Positions 1-7,415 are shown, counted from the first letter of the stretch. The stretch: 64,000 nt of DNA from Campylobacter upsaliensis (GCF_900637395.1 NZ_LR134372.1:806001-870000), one strand, 5' to 3'. Notes: generated by a model not told the origin, from the letters alone. Numbers and translations are program-made.

Positions 1-146
1 TTAAAAAAGATAAGCTTGAAAAGACTATTGAGCTTTATATTGATAATATCGACTCTGTGCTTGAAAACTCACAAAGCGAGGGCGTAGAGGAGGTTTTAGA
101 AGTAGTGGAATATCTAAGAAAACATCACGGGGAGTGTTTTGAGTGA
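1..146 (+). CDS. 3' end of an unidentified gene
   Basis: An open frame enters from the left edge (frame starting at base 3) and ends at TGA 144-146. It encodes about 47 residues that are rich in Glu, Lys and Val, probably helical, and end in HHGECFE. I do not recognise the family. The stop overlaps the GTG start of the next gene, so the two are probably co-transcribed. Too little is present to assign a function. Confidence 0.6.
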   Translation, partial: KKDKLEKTIELYIDNIDSVLENSQSEGVEEVLEVVEYLRKHHGECFE

Positions 147-754
147 AATTTTTTTTAAGTCTATGTTTGCCCTTAATGCTTTTGGCAAATATCTATGAGG
201 AATTTAGCGATTTTGCTTATAAAAAAAGGGCAGGGCAGGGCTTTAAAATCAGCGATGTAAAGCTTGTTGATTTCTATCAAAATGAAAAATTTTGCCTACA
301 AATTCTTATAGATTCTAAAGAAGTAAGAGTGATAAAAAATTCTATAAAATGCGAAAATTTGGCTAAGGATAAGAGCTTTTTAGATTTTTTAAATAATAAT
401 TTCCTAAGCCTTTATCATCAAGATGACACCGCACTTCAAAAAGAGCTTCTATCTATAAAAAAAGTGATGAGAGACATTATGGTGTATTATAAGCTTAGAT
501 TAAAACTTGATAAAGCTATGACAAAAGATCCAAATATAAGCATTTTAAAGCTTGATGAAAATGGCGGAACCTTACTTTATAAGATTAACAACCAAGCTTG
601 TGTTGGCATAGAGCTTTTTAAGGAAAATAAGATGAATATGAAAATTTATGGCATAGAAAATTTAGATAAAAAGTGCAAATTTTTTATCTCATCTCCAGCT
701 TTTAAAGAGCTTTCTTATACTAAAAACGAATTTAGATTGTATGTTTTGGAGTGA
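143..754 (+). CDS. Hypothetical exported protein, 203 aa
   Basis: The product starts with a basic N-terminus and a hydrophobic stretch (MKFFLSLCLPLMLLANIY), a typical Sec signal peptide with cleavage likely near residue 16. The remainder is a soluble lysine-rich domain with three scattered cysteines. No known domain is recognised. The GTG start lies about 9 nt after a GGGGAG ribosome site within the end of the upstream gene and overlaps that gene's stop. The 3' end overlaps the small minus-strand ORF at 732-878. Function unknown; probably periplasmic. Confidence 0.7.
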   Translation: MKFFLSLCLPLMLLANIYEEFSDFAYKKRAGQGFKISDVKLVDFYQNEKFCLQILIDSKEVRVIKNSIKCENLAKDKSFLDFLNNNFLSLYHQDDTALQKELLSIKKVMRDIMVYYKLRLKLDKAMTKDPNISILKLDENGGTLLYKINNQACVGIELFKENKMNMKIYGIENLDKKCKFFISSPAFKELSYTKNEFRLYVLE

Positions 755-878
755 AAAACGCTTTAATTTTTAAGAAAAAATGACTAAGAATTTGCCAAAG
801 ATTCTGCTCTTTTGAACCTAAAGCCTTAAAAACGCAATTATCCAAATCTTTTTTTTCTTGAACGCTTAAATTTTTCAT
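732..878 (-). CDS. Small hypothetical protein, 48 aa
   Basis: An ATG at 876-878 on the minus strand opens a 48-codon frame beginning MKNLSVQEKKDLDN and ending FFTPKHTI. It is preceded by AAGG at a workable distance and by a TATAAT hexamer (910-915) in the Campylobacter context gcTATAATt. The N-terminus is charged and the middle (LWQILSHFFLKIKAFF) is amphipathic or hydrophobic, so it may bind membranes. It lies between the end of xerH and the end of the 143-754 gene and overlaps the latter by 23 bp. No family is recognised. The case rests on promoter, ribosome site and open frame only. Confidence 0.45.
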   Translation of the reverse strand: MKNLSVQEKKDLDNCVFKALGSKEQNLWQILSHFFLKIKAFFTPKHTI

Positions 879-909
879 TAAAAAACCTTATAAAATATTG
901 CAAGTGCTA

Positions 910-915
910 ATTATA
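910..915 (-). promoter_or_regulatory. -10 hexamer for the 48-aa small gene
   Basis: On the minus strand the sequence reads gcTATAATt, a perfect -10 box in the usual Campylobacter sigma-70 context. It lies about 32 nt upstream of the small ORF's ATG and just past the xerH stop, so it cannot serve xerH. Confidence 0.5.
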
Positions 916-925
916 GCATAAGATT

Positions 926-1993
926 TCATTTTTTACTCAATTCTTCAGCGACTTTAGCGGCTAATTTTAATTTTTCACTATCAAAATGCGTATAAATGCG
1001 TGAAGTATTTAAGCTAGCGTGTCCTAGGGCTTCTTGAACTAAAACGAGATCTTTTTGCTTTTTGTAGAGTAGAGTGGCAAAAGTATGGCGAAGCATGTGA
1101 GCGCCATTTTTTTGCTTTCTAATGCCTGCTTTAAAAAGTATTTGCTCGACTATACGACTCACATAAGCTTGGGTGAGAGGAGTGCCTTTTTTATTGACAA
1201 AGAGTAGGGAGTCTTGACTGAGATAATTAATTTTAACATTATCAAGCAAAGTGAAAATAAGCTCTTTTTTTATCATCACGAGGCGATATTTATTACCTTT
1301 GGCGTGAATTCTTATGTGATATAAGCCATCTTCTTCGCTAATGTCCTTAAGCTTTATATGTAAAGCTTCACTCACTCTTATGCCTGTGAAAATGATGATT
1401 TTAATGATAAGCTTATTGCGTATGGTGTTTGCTTTAAAGTCGGCATTATCGATAGCTTCAAGGAATTTTTTAAGCTCATCTTCGCTCATAAATTCAGGCA
1501 GCTTCACGCCTCTAGCACCAGAGACACCTGCCCAATTTTTGAGATTAATATCGAAAATATGGGCTTTAGAGTCCTCTTCATTTTGTCTATTTAAAAAATC
1601 AAAAAAATTCATCACGGCAATGCGATAATTTTTTTTACTCGCATCAGAAAGTGCTCCTGTGATACTAGCTAAAATCTCTATAATCAAAGCCTCATCGATT
1701 TGTTTTAGAGAGTGAAGCTTGTAAAATGCGAGATAATCAAAAAGTTTTTTGAGTGGATTAAAATAGGTGCTTACTCCTGTAAGACCGGCATTTCTAGCCT
1801 TTTTGACAAGGGCATCAAGAGCATTAATGTGTTTTGGAATTTGTGTTAAGGCGTAATTAACCTCCGCTAAAATGGCTGGATTTTTAAGCTCTTTATTAGA
1901 AAGGGAGCTTAGTTTATATTTTACAAATTTAGTAAGCCAAAACAAAAGAGATTTTTCAAAATTCTCTTCACAATCTAGAGGATATTTCATCAT
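926..1993 (-). CDS. xerH: XerH tyrosine recombinase (chromosome dimer resolution)
   Basis: XerH is the single tyrosine recombinase that resolves chromosome dimers at difH in Campylobacter and Helicobacter, replacing the XerC/XerD pair. The 355-residue protein has an N-terminal SAM-like DNA-binding domain (roughly 1-160) and a C-terminal catalytic domain. Visible catalytic residues are Arg206 in TGIRVSEA, a beta-hairpin Lys near 232, His299-x-x-Arg302 in HMLRHTFA, His325 in LGHAS and the nucleophile Tyr334 in RIYTHF. Length and motifs fit the epsilonproteobacterial XerH type. A candidate difH site lies about 170 bp upstream. Two tandem ATGs give a one-residue ambiguity in the start. Confidence 0.93.
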   Translation of the reverse strand: MMKYPLDCEENFEKSLLFWLTKFVKYKLSSLSNKELKNPAILAEVNYALTQIPKHINALDALVKKARNAGLTGVSTYFNPLKKLFDYLAFYKLHSLKQIDEALIIEILASITGALSDASKKNYRIAVMNFFDFLNRQNEEDSKAHIFDINLKNWAGVSGARGVKLPEFMSEDELKKFLEAIDNADFKANTIRNKLIIKIIIFTGIRVSEALHIKLKDISEEDGLYHIRIHAKGNKYRLVMIKKELIFTLLDNVKINYLSQDSLLFVNKKGTPLTQAYVSRIVEQILFKAGIRKQKNGAHMLRHTFATLLYKKQKDLVLVQEALGHASLNTSRIYTHFDSEKLKLAAKVAEELSKK

Positions 1994-2106
1994 TAAGCCT
2001 TAAATTTTTTAAAAGCTATTTTAGTATTAAAAAAGTAACGAAAGGCTTTTTAAAGTAAATTTGAATTTATAATAATAGTTAAAAAAAATTATAAAATAAA
2101 ACTTAA

Positions 2107-2132
2107 TTTAATCATATAATTTTATGATTAAA
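2107..2132. repeat. 9-bp inverted repeat upstream of xerH
   Basis: TTTAATCAT and ATGATTAAA form perfect 9-bp arms around an 8-bp spacer. It lies about 115 bp upstream of xerH. In such AT-rich DNA a chance origin is possible, but a role as a regulator site or accessory difH element is conceivable. Confidence 0.35.
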
Positions 2133-2159
2133 GGTAAAATTTGTTAAATTTTATAATTT

Positions 2160-2187
2160 TATATTGAAAACTATAATTTTCAAACTT
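2160..2187. other. Candidate difH recombination site
   Basis: The core is TTGAAAA-CTATAA-TTTTCAA: 7-bp perfect inverted arms around a 6-bp centre, the spacing expected of a Xer site. Extended to 11-bp arms, 8 of 11 positions match. It lies just upstream of xerH, where I recall difH being found in C. jejuni. I cannot check it against the published consensus here, so the call rests on geometry and position. Confidence 0.5.
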
Positions 2188-2309
2188 TTATTAAAATACA
2201 CAAAGCTTCACTCTAAATATCTCCTTTAATCTCTATTTTATAGGATATATATCTTTTTAACTTTTGCGTTAAAATAACTTATCCATAAAATTTGACAAAA
2301 TATTTTTTG

Positions 2310-2315
2310 TAAAAT
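2310..2315 (+). promoter_or_regulatory. Possible distal promoter in the xerH-dsbB gap
   Basis: TAAAAT follows a T-run and G (tattttttgTAAAAT), the usual Campylobacter sigma-70 pattern, and a TTGACA lies just upstream at 2292-2297 (12-bp spacing, too short for a classical -35). A transcript from here would have a leader of about 195 nt before dsbB or be a small RNA. Confidence 0.3.
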
Positions 2316-2490
2316 CTCTTGCATTTTGAAAATTTATATTTTACTTTTTAAATTTTCTAAGATGAAATTTGAAAATATGATTTTTTAAAAATTATCAATA
2401 TTATTATTTTATTGATAAAATTTTTTAATGATAAAATAAGTCAAAATTACCCTATTCTCACTCTTTCTTTTTTTATTAGTTTAAGTTTTT

Positions 2491-2496
2491 TATAAT
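2491..2496 (+). promoter_or_regulatory. -10 box for dsbB
   Basis: TATAAT preceded by a T-rich stretch (aagtttttTATAATtt) lies 20 bp before the dsbB start. Transcription would begin close to the AGGAG ribosome site at 2505-2509, giving a very short leader. Confidence 0.5.
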
Positions 2497-2516
2497 TTTA
2501 AAAAAGGAGCTTCATT

Positions 2517-3140
2517 TTGATTTTAGATGAAAAGAAAATTTATTATTTGCTTTTTTGCCTTTGTATTTTCTGTTTGCTTTTATCGCATACTTTTTTTCAA
2601 AATTATCTTTTTATGCGTCCTTGCGAGCAGTGTGTTTATGTGCGTTTGGCTTTCTGTATTTTAATACTTTCTTTCATTTTTCTTTCATTTAAATCTATTC
2701 AATTTTTGGGCTTTACCTTAGCCTTTTTTGGAATTTTTTATGGAGTAAAAGCCTCTTTAAAATTAATGCAAATGCACTCTGCTCTACTTTCAAATAACCC
2801 TTTTCTAGCCTCTTGTTCGACCTATCCGCGTTTTGCTTTTAACTTACCTTTAGATAGATTTTTCCCATCTTTTTTTGCACCGACAGGCATTTGTGCTTTG
2901 GATGCACCTATGCCCCCTAACGATGTGAATTTAAGCACTTTGCAAGATTTTTTTGTCGATTTTTATTCGCAAGGATGGTATTTAGTGCCAAAATTTGAGT
3001 TTATTAGTATGGCGGAGGCTTCTTTGCTTATTTTTAGTTTTATTTTAATCATAATTTTTTTATTTTTTATTAAAAAACTTAATTTAAGAGCTAAATTTGT
3101 AAGTTTTGCTCTTTTTTTAGGCTTGATTTTACTTGCGTGA
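2517..3140 (+). CDS. dsbB: DsbB-family disulfide oxidoreductase
   Basis: This inner-membrane quinone-linked oxidase re-oxidises DsbA. The 207-residue protein shows four N-terminal or central hydrophobic helices plus one near the C-terminus. The first periplasmic loop holds the CxxC pair (PCEQCVYVRLAF, Cys36 and Cys39). A second cysteine pair lies in the later loop at ASCSTYPRF and GICALDAP, as DsbB needs for electron transfer. The start is TTG at 2517, supported by AGGAG 2505-2509 and by the lack of a better in-frame ATG. dsbA follows 44 bp downstream with its own -10 box. Confidence 0.88.
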   Translation: MILDEKKIYYLLFCLCIFCLLLSHTFFQNYLFMRPCEQCVYVRLAFCILILSFIFLSFKSIQFLGFTLAFFGIFYGVKASLKLMQMHSALLSNNPFLASCSTYPRFAFNLPLDRFFPSFFAPTGICALDAPMPPNDVNLSTLQDFFVDFYSQGWYLVPKFEFISMAEASLLIFSFILIIIFLFFIKKLNLRAKFVSFALFLGLILLA

Positions 3141-3154
3141 TTAGGAATTTTTGC

Positions 3155-3160
3155 TACAAT
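3155..3160 (+). promoter_or_regulatory. -10 box for dsbA
   Basis: ttttgcTACAATttt lies between dsbB and dsbA, 24 bp before the dsbA ATG. The T-run and G-C-TACAAT pattern fits Campylobacter sigma-70, so dsbA can be transcribed independently of dsbB. Confidence 0.45.
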
Positions 3161-3184
3161 TTTTTTTATTTTTAAGGAGTTTTT

Positions 3185-3829
3185 ATGTTAAAAAAATCTA
3201 TTTTGACACTTTTTTGTGCGTTGTCTTTTGCCTTTTCGCAAGATTATATCACGCTTAAGGATAAAATTGAGACGAAAAATACTCTCATTGAGGTTTTTTC
3301 TTATAAGTGTATCCACTGTTATAATCATCAAAGATTTGGCACTCTTGAGACTTTAAGGGAGAAAATTCCAAATTTATCTTATGAAATTTATCCCATAAGT
3401 ATAGCTGATGCGAAATTTGGCACGCTTTTAAATGAGCTTTTTGCTTATGCTATTCATACAGATAGGCAAAATAAAAAAGATGCAAGTTACCAAGATAGTC
3501 TAGCTCATCATTTAGCAAAGGCATATTTTGAAAAATATTTTTTGATGAATAAAAAGGGACAAGTCGTTGCTACAAAAGATTTTGAAAATGAAAAAAGCTT
3601 TTTGCAAAATGGACTTAGTGTGCTTAAAATCAGCGAAAAAGAACTAAAAGATTTTATCCAAACAAAAGAGGCCAAAGAGCTTTTAGAGCGTTTTGAGTGG
3701 GCTAACGGAGTCGCTAAAAACTACGGAACACCGGCTTTTGTCGTCAATGGCAGCTATCAAATCAAGCCCGAGGCTATCGATTCTTTTGAAAGCTTACTAA
3801 AAATTATAGAAGAATTAAAAAACAAGTGA
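3185..3829 (+). CDS. dsbA: Periplasmic thiol:disulfide interchange protein DsbA
   Basis: DsbA inserts disulfides into exported proteins. The 214-residue product has a signal peptide (MLKKSILTLFCALSFAFSQ), a thioredoxin-fold active site Cys42-Ile-His-Cys45 (KCIHCYNHQ), and the cis-proline loop GTPAFVVNGSY near the C-terminus. Length matches DsbA. The ATG at 3185 follows AAGGAG at good spacing. It sits directly behind dsbB, its expected redox partner, and is closed by a hairpin terminator that begins at its stop codon. Confidence 0.93.
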   Translation: MLKKSILTLFCALSFAFSQDYITLKDKIETKNTLIEVFSYKCIHCYNHQRFGTLETLREKIPNLSYEIYPISIADAKFGTLLNELFAYAIHTDRQNKKDASYQDSLAHHLAKAYFEKYFLMNKKGQVVATKDFENEKSFLQNGLSVLKISEKELKDFIQTKEAKELLERFEWANGVAKNYGTPAFVVNGSYQIKPEAIDSFESLLKIIEELKNK

Positions 3830-3853
3830 GGCAGTGCATATAGCATTGCCTCA
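3827..3853. terminator. Bidirectional terminator between dsbA and pepE
   Basis: TGAGGCAGTGC and GCATTGCCTCA pair as an 11-bp stem with one G-U, loop ATATA, followed by an AT-rich tail. It starts at the dsbA stop codon and sits between two convergent genes. Confidence 0.75.
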
Positions 3854-3857
3854 TATT

Positions 3858-4679
3858 TTAGTAGTCAAATTCGCTATCTATGGCGATTTTAGAGATGTCT
3901 TTTTTATGCTCTAGCTTTAAAAGTGGAGCTTTTTTATCCATACCCAAAACCTTAACTTTTTTACCATCGATAAGTAAGGCTACACCCTCAGGAAGAGCAT
4001 AAACGATGGATTTTGGATTAAGAATTAAAAATTCCTCCAATCTTTCCTCCCTACTCTCGCCATTATGTCCCACAGGCTTTCCTGAAATAAAATGCGGATT
4101 AATTTGATGTGGAAAAATGTTGAAAGTGTTAAAAGACTCAGGCTCTGCGATAGGCATATCGTTTGTTGTTTGCATAGTGGCACCTGCGACATTTGAGCCA
4201 GCCGACCAGCCCACATAAGGCACACCCTCACTCACTCTTTTAGCGATTAATTCTACAAGTTCATTTTTATAAAGCTGATTGACAAGCTCAAAAGTATTTC
4301 CACCGCCTACAAAAATGGCGTCCGCACTTTTAACTATATCTGCGGCTTTACCCTTATGCACACTTATAATCTCCACACCAAGACTTTCAAGTGCTTTTTT
4401 AACCTGTGCTTCATAAGCATCATAACTCTTTCTAACTCCAGCATAAGGGATAAAAGCGACTTTTTTGCCTTTGAGCTTATTTTTCTCCACAAATTCCTTA
4501 AGCCAAGGAAGAGCGTGATTTAAATAGCCCGTATCCTTATAGCCAGAACTTGAAAGCAAAAGAGCTTTTTGCTTATCTTTTGGGAAATTAAACGCCTCTT
4601 TCGCACTTAAGCTAGAAACGCTAAGACATAAAGCCGCCAAAGAAGCGACACCGACCTTAAGAATCATTCTTCTTTTCAT
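3858..4679 (-). CDS. pepE: Peptidase E (S51) homologue with export signal
   Basis: Peptidase E (alpha-aspartyl dipeptidase) hydrolyses Asp-X dipeptides. The catalytic domain is strongly conserved: nucleophile Ser159 in GWSAGSN, Asp174 in TTNDMP and His196 in QINPHF match the Ser-Asp-His triad of enteric PepE. Unlike the usual cytosolic enzyme (about 230 aa), this 273-aa form begins MKRRMILKVGVASLAALCLS, a signal peptide with a twin arginine, and should be periplasmic. The ATG follows AAAGGAG. It stands alone, convergent with dsbA. A periplasmic aspartyl dipeptidase would suit an organism that grows on amino acids such as aspartate. Confidence 0.85.
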   Translation of the reverse strand: MKRRMILKVGVASLAALCLSVSSLSAKEAFNFPKDKQKALLLSSSGYKDTGYLNHALPWLKEFVEKNKLKGKKVAFIPYAGVRKSYDAYEAQVKKALESLGVEIISVHKGKAADIVKSADAIFVGGGNTFELVNQLYKNELVELIAKRVSEGVPYVGWSAGSNVAGATMQTTNDMPIAEPESFNTFNIFPHQINPHFISGKPVGHNGESREERLEEFLILNPKSIVYALPEGVALLIDGKKVKVLGMDKKAPLLKLEHKKDISKIAIDSEFDY

Positions 4680-4784
4680 TTAATCTCCTTTAAAAATATT
4701 AACCTTTTCATTATAATTTTATTTACTTAATTTTTTGTAAATTTTTATCGTAATGAAAAATAAAAGCAAAATTATTGGCTAATT

Positions 4785-5438
4785 TTAATGCTGTTTCAAA
4801 TTTTTTAAATATCTATAAACACTAGGTTCCGAAATTTTTAAAAATTTCGCCACGATAGGAACAGCCCCTTTAATGTTAAAAATACCCTTTTCGTAGAGTT
4901 TTCCTACAAGCTCTTCTTTTTGTTCTATGCTTAATTGATACTTGGAATTTAAATAACTCGCATCGACACTTTGAGCTAAAATATCTTCTATGCTAGGACT
5001 TAGTGTCTCTATGCTTGGACTATTAAATTCGCATTTACCCAAAAATGCACCCATATCGCCTATTTTTTCTAAATCTATGATTTTACACACTATATCTCTC
5101 ATAATGCTAGTGTCGTGATTGATACATAAAATTCCTACCAAATCATCACCGTGCTTAATGAAAAAGGTCGAACCGCGTATGAGTTTTGACTGCCCTACAA
5201 GAGCCTTATAATCGCACAAAAAGTCCGTTTCTAAATATTTTTTATTTTGGATTAGCTCACTTGCAAAAGCTGTTAGTGGGGAATTTAGAGTGCGTCCGCT
5301 GATGTGATTGTTGGCTATTGCGGCTATTCTTGCTCCGTCTTTTTCGATGATGTGAAAGACGACTTCATATTGCACTCCTAAAACTTCTCCTAAAAAATGT
5401 GTTAATCTAATAAATTGCTCTTTTTGCTCTTCGCTCAT
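4785..5438 (-). CDS. YheO/DauR-type PAS and HTH transcriptional regulator
   Basis: The 217-residue protein has a YheO-like PAS sensor domain (about 5-115: LGEVLGVQYEVVFHII ... STFFIKHGDDLVGILCIN) and a C-terminal helix-turn-helix (about 165-215, ending AVPIVAKFLKISEPSVYRYLKNLK). Members include DauR, a repressor of D-arginine catabolism. It is transcribed divergently from the ridA operon across a 161-bp gap with two TTATTA/TAATAA palindromes, so it probably controls that operon. The neighbourhood resembles what I recall as Cj1387c-Cj1395 of C. jejuni. The effector is unknown. Confidence 0.85.
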   Translation of the reverse strand: MSEEQKEQFIRLTHFLGEVLGVQYEVVFHIIEKDGARIAAIANNHISGRTLNSPLTAFASELIQNKKYLETDFLCDYKALVGQSKLIRGSTFFIKHGDDLVGILCINHDTSIMRDIVCKIIDLEKIGDMGAFLGKCEFNSPSIETLSPSIEDILAQSVDASYLNSKYQLSIEQKEELVGKLYEKGIFNIKGAVPIVAKFLKISEPSVYRYLKNLKQH

Positions 5439-5449
5439 AAAATCCCCTA

Positions 5450-5463
5450 TTATTACTTAATAA
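5450..5463. promoter_or_regulatory. Candidate operator palindrome near the regulator start
   Basis: TTATTA-CT-TAATAA is a perfect 6-bp inverted repeat with a 2-bp centre. It lies just downstream of the regulator's likely -10 box (TAGAAT, complement of 5472-5477), where a bound repressor would block its own transcription. The half-site recurs at 5517-5528. AT richness lowers confidence. Confidence 0.4.
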
Positions 5464-5471
5464 AAGCCTAA

Positions 5472-5477
5472 ATTCTA
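5472..5477 (-). promoter_or_regulatory. -10 box for the YheO-type regulator
   Basis: On the minus strand the sequence reads gagTAGAATtta, about 35 nt before the regulator's ATG, which itself follows an AGGGG ribosome site. Confidence 0.4.
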
Positions 5478-5516
5478 CTCTTTATCTTTAAAAATTTTCT
5501 TAAAAATAAAAAATTA

Positions 5517-5528
5517 TTATTATAATAA
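5517..5528. promoter_or_regulatory. Second candidate operator palindrome
   Basis: TTATTATAATAA is a perfect 12-bp palindrome with the same TTATTA/TAATAA half-sites as 5450-5463. It sits 8 bp upstream of the TTGACA of the ridA promoter, a typical place for a regulator site. Confidence 0.4.
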
Positions 5529-5535
5529 AAAAGTA

Positions 5536-5565
5536 TTGACAAAATATTATTATTAATGATACAAT
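5536..5565 (+). promoter_or_regulatory. Promoter of the ridA operon
   Basis: TTGACA (5536-5541) and TACAAT (5560-5565) are 18 bp apart; an overlapping TATAAT lies at 5565-5570. A perfect -35 is unusual in Campylobacter, which normally relies on the -10 region, so this may be a strong promoter. The ridA ATG follows at 5600 with AAAGGAG before it. Confidence 0.6.
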
Positions 5566-5599
5566 ATAATTTATTTAATTTATATTTAAAGGAGCGTTT

Positions 5600-5962
5600 A
5601 TGTCAAATTATCCTAAGGCTATAGGTCCCTACTCTGCTTATAGAGAGGCAAATGGACTCTTATTTATTTCGGGGCAGCTTCCTATTAACCCTACTTCAGG
5701 AGAGATAGAAAGCGAGGACATTAAAGAGCAGACAAGGCAGTCTTTAAAAAATATAGGTGCCATTTTAAAAGAAAATAGCATTAGTTATGATAAGGTGTTA
5801 AAAAGCACTTGTTTTTTAGCGGATATTAATGACTTTGCAGCCTTTAATGAAATCTATGCAGAATTTTTTCAAGCACCATACCCAGCAAGAAGTGCGTTTG
5901 CAGTAAAAGATTTGCCGAAAAAAGCTAAAATTGAGATAGAGATTATCGCTCAAAAAGGATAA
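5600..5962 (+). CDS. ridA: RidA family enamine/imine deaminase
   Basis: RidA hydrolyses reactive enamines or imines such as 2-aminoacrylate, released by PLP enzymes, to 2-oxoacids and ammonia. The 120-residue protein has the family length and motifs: GPYS near the start, SGQLP, the key arginine Arg97 in PARSAF, and the C-terminal acidic cluster KIEIEIIAQ. It is the first gene of a five-gene operon with gaps of 3 to 10 bp. A PLP lyase two genes downstream could provide its substrate. Confidence 0.92.
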   Translation: MSNYPKAIGPYSAYREANGLLFISGQLPINPTSGEIESEDIKEQTRQSLKNIGAILKENSISYDKVLKSTCFLADINDFAAFNEIYAEFFQAPYPARSAFAVKDLPKKAKIEIEIIAQKG

Positions 5963-5965
5963 GTT

Positions 5966-7405
5966 ATGCTAGGGATTACTTTTTCTTTATTTAGCGTTTT
6001 TTTGCTTGTTTTTATGCTTTATAAAAAGATTAATGCACATATGGCATTGCTTTTAAGTGGGCTTTTATTACTCTCTTTGGCTACTATTTTTGGACTTTCA
6101 CCGCATATTGTGGCTAAGGGTTCTTTAAATTTGGGCTTTTTTGATATCTTTCAAGTTTTTAATCAAACGATGTCAAGCACCCTAGCGGGACTTGGCTTAA
6201 CTTTAATGTGTATAGCGGGTTTTTCTGCTTATATGGACCATGTTGGGGCTTCTTATGCTCTTTTTAAGGTTTTTGAAAAGCCTTTAAAAGCAGTAAAATC
6301 ACCTTATATTTTACTGATAGTTGCCTATTTTATCGTGCAATTTTTGGTTCTTTTTATCCCATCTCACGCTGGTTTGGCACTTTTGCTTATGGTTACGATG
6401 TATCCTATACTCGTTCGCTCGGGCGTTTCGAAGCTTTCAGCTTTAAGTGTCATTGCTATTTGTCAATATATCGACCACGGACCTGGAAGCGGTAATGTTA
6501 TTATGGCGTCAAAAGTCGCTGAGATTGACCCTGCGATTTATTTCGTTCATTATCAATTACCCACAACCCTACCTATCATCATCGCAGTAGGTATAGCTCT
6601 TTATCTTTGTAATAAATTTTTTGATAAAAAAGATCATTTTGTCTTTGACGCTGAAAAGATAGAGCAAGAACTTAATGAAAACAAAGGTAAGGAAGAGGAG
6701 CTTAAAAAGCCTCCTAGAATTTACGCCATTTTGCCCGTTATTCCTTTGGTTTTAATTTTAGGCTTTAGTGCTGTTTTGGATAGTATTTTGGTTTTGCTAG
6801 GTTTTAGCACAGCTGAAGAGGTCAAAGCTGCGGCTAGCACGGCGATTAAAATGAATGTCCCTGTGGCTATGGTTATTTCGACATTTATTGCCATTTTATT
6901 TGAAATGATTCGTTATAGAAGTGTTGTAGATACTTTAAATTCTATTATGATTTTCTTTAAGGGTATGGGGCATTTATTTGTAATTACCGTATCTCTTATC
7001 GTTTGTGGTCAAGTGTTTGCAAGTGGGCTTTTATCTGTAGGTTTTGTCGATACCCTAATAGAATTTTGTAAAAATGCAGGTTTTGGAGTGCTTGCCATTA
7101 TCATTGCTGTTTCGATCTTACTTGCCGTTTGTGCCTTTTTAATGGGAAGTGGTAATGCGGCGTTTTTTAGCTTTGCTCCGCTTATCCCAAATATAGCAAA
7201 GCATTTTAGCGTTGAAACTATCACTATGATAGCTCCTATTCAAATAATGACAGGTTTTGGAAGATGCGTTAGCCCTATTGCTCCGGCAATTCTAGCTATT
7301 TCGGCGATTGCAAAGGTGAGTCCTTTTGCTGTGATTAAGCGAACGGCTATTCCTATGCTTGTAGCGGCTATTGTAAATATTATTATGACTTATATTTATC
7401 TTTAA
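5966..7405 (+). CDS. DcuC-type anaerobic C4-dicarboxylate / amino-dicarboxylate carrier
   Basis: This is a 479-residue inner-membrane carrier with about 12 hydrophobic helices and a charged central cytoplasmic loop (about 225-250). Conserved features include the re-entrant segment IDHGPGSGNVIMASKVAEIDP near residue 170 and GFGRCVSPIAPAILAISAIA near the C-terminus, both typical of DcuC/YfcC-like carriers. The family exchanges fumarate, succinate, aspartate or related acids. It lies 3 bp after ridA and 10 bp before the PLP lyase, so it probably imports the operon's substrate. Substrate specificity cannot be read from sequence. I recall the C. jejuni 11168 counterpart as a pseudogene; here it is intact. 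Confidence 0.85.
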   Translation: MLGITFSLFSVFLLVFMLYKKINAHMALLLSGLLLLSLATIFGLSPHIVAKGSLNLGFFDIFQVFNQTMSSTLAGLGLTLMCIAGFSAYMDHVGASYALFKVFEKPLKAVKSPYILLIVAYFIVQFLVLFIPSHAGLALLLMVTMYPILVRSGVSKLSALSVIAICQYIDHGPGSGNVIMASKVAEIDPAIYFVHYQLPTTLPIIIAVGIALYLCNKFFDKKDHFVFDAEKIEQELNENKGKEEELKKPPRIYAILPVIPLVLILGFSAVLDSILVLLGFSTAEEVKAAASTAIKMNVPVAMVISTFIAILFEMIRYRSVVDTLNSIMIFFKGMGHLFVITVSLIVCGQVFASGLLSVGFVDTLIEFCKNAGFGVLAIIIAVSILLAVCAFLMGSGNAAFFSFAPLIPNIAKHFSVETITMIAPIQIMTGFGRCVSPIAPAILAISAIAKVSPFAVIKRTAIPMLVAAIVNIIMTYIYL

Positions 7406-7415
7406 AGGAGAAAAA

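Larger units (their letters stand above)
1994..2516. other. 523-bp AT-rich intergenic region between xerH and dsbB
   Basis: This gap between divergent genes is extremely AT-rich and holds no convincing ORF or structured RNA. It contains a candidate difH site (2160-2187), a 9-bp inverted repeat (2107-2132), a shorter inverted repeat TTATCAAT/ATTGATAA (2392-2418) and two plus-strand -10 boxes (2310-2315 and 2491-2496). Such a region beside xerH suits a recombination site and its flanking DNA. Confidence 0.6.

Noticed and set aside
2392..2418. Inverted repeat TTATCAAT/ATTGATAA
   Set aside because: Short arms in extremely AT-rich DNA with a 10-nt AT spacer and no GC stem or T tail; likely chance.
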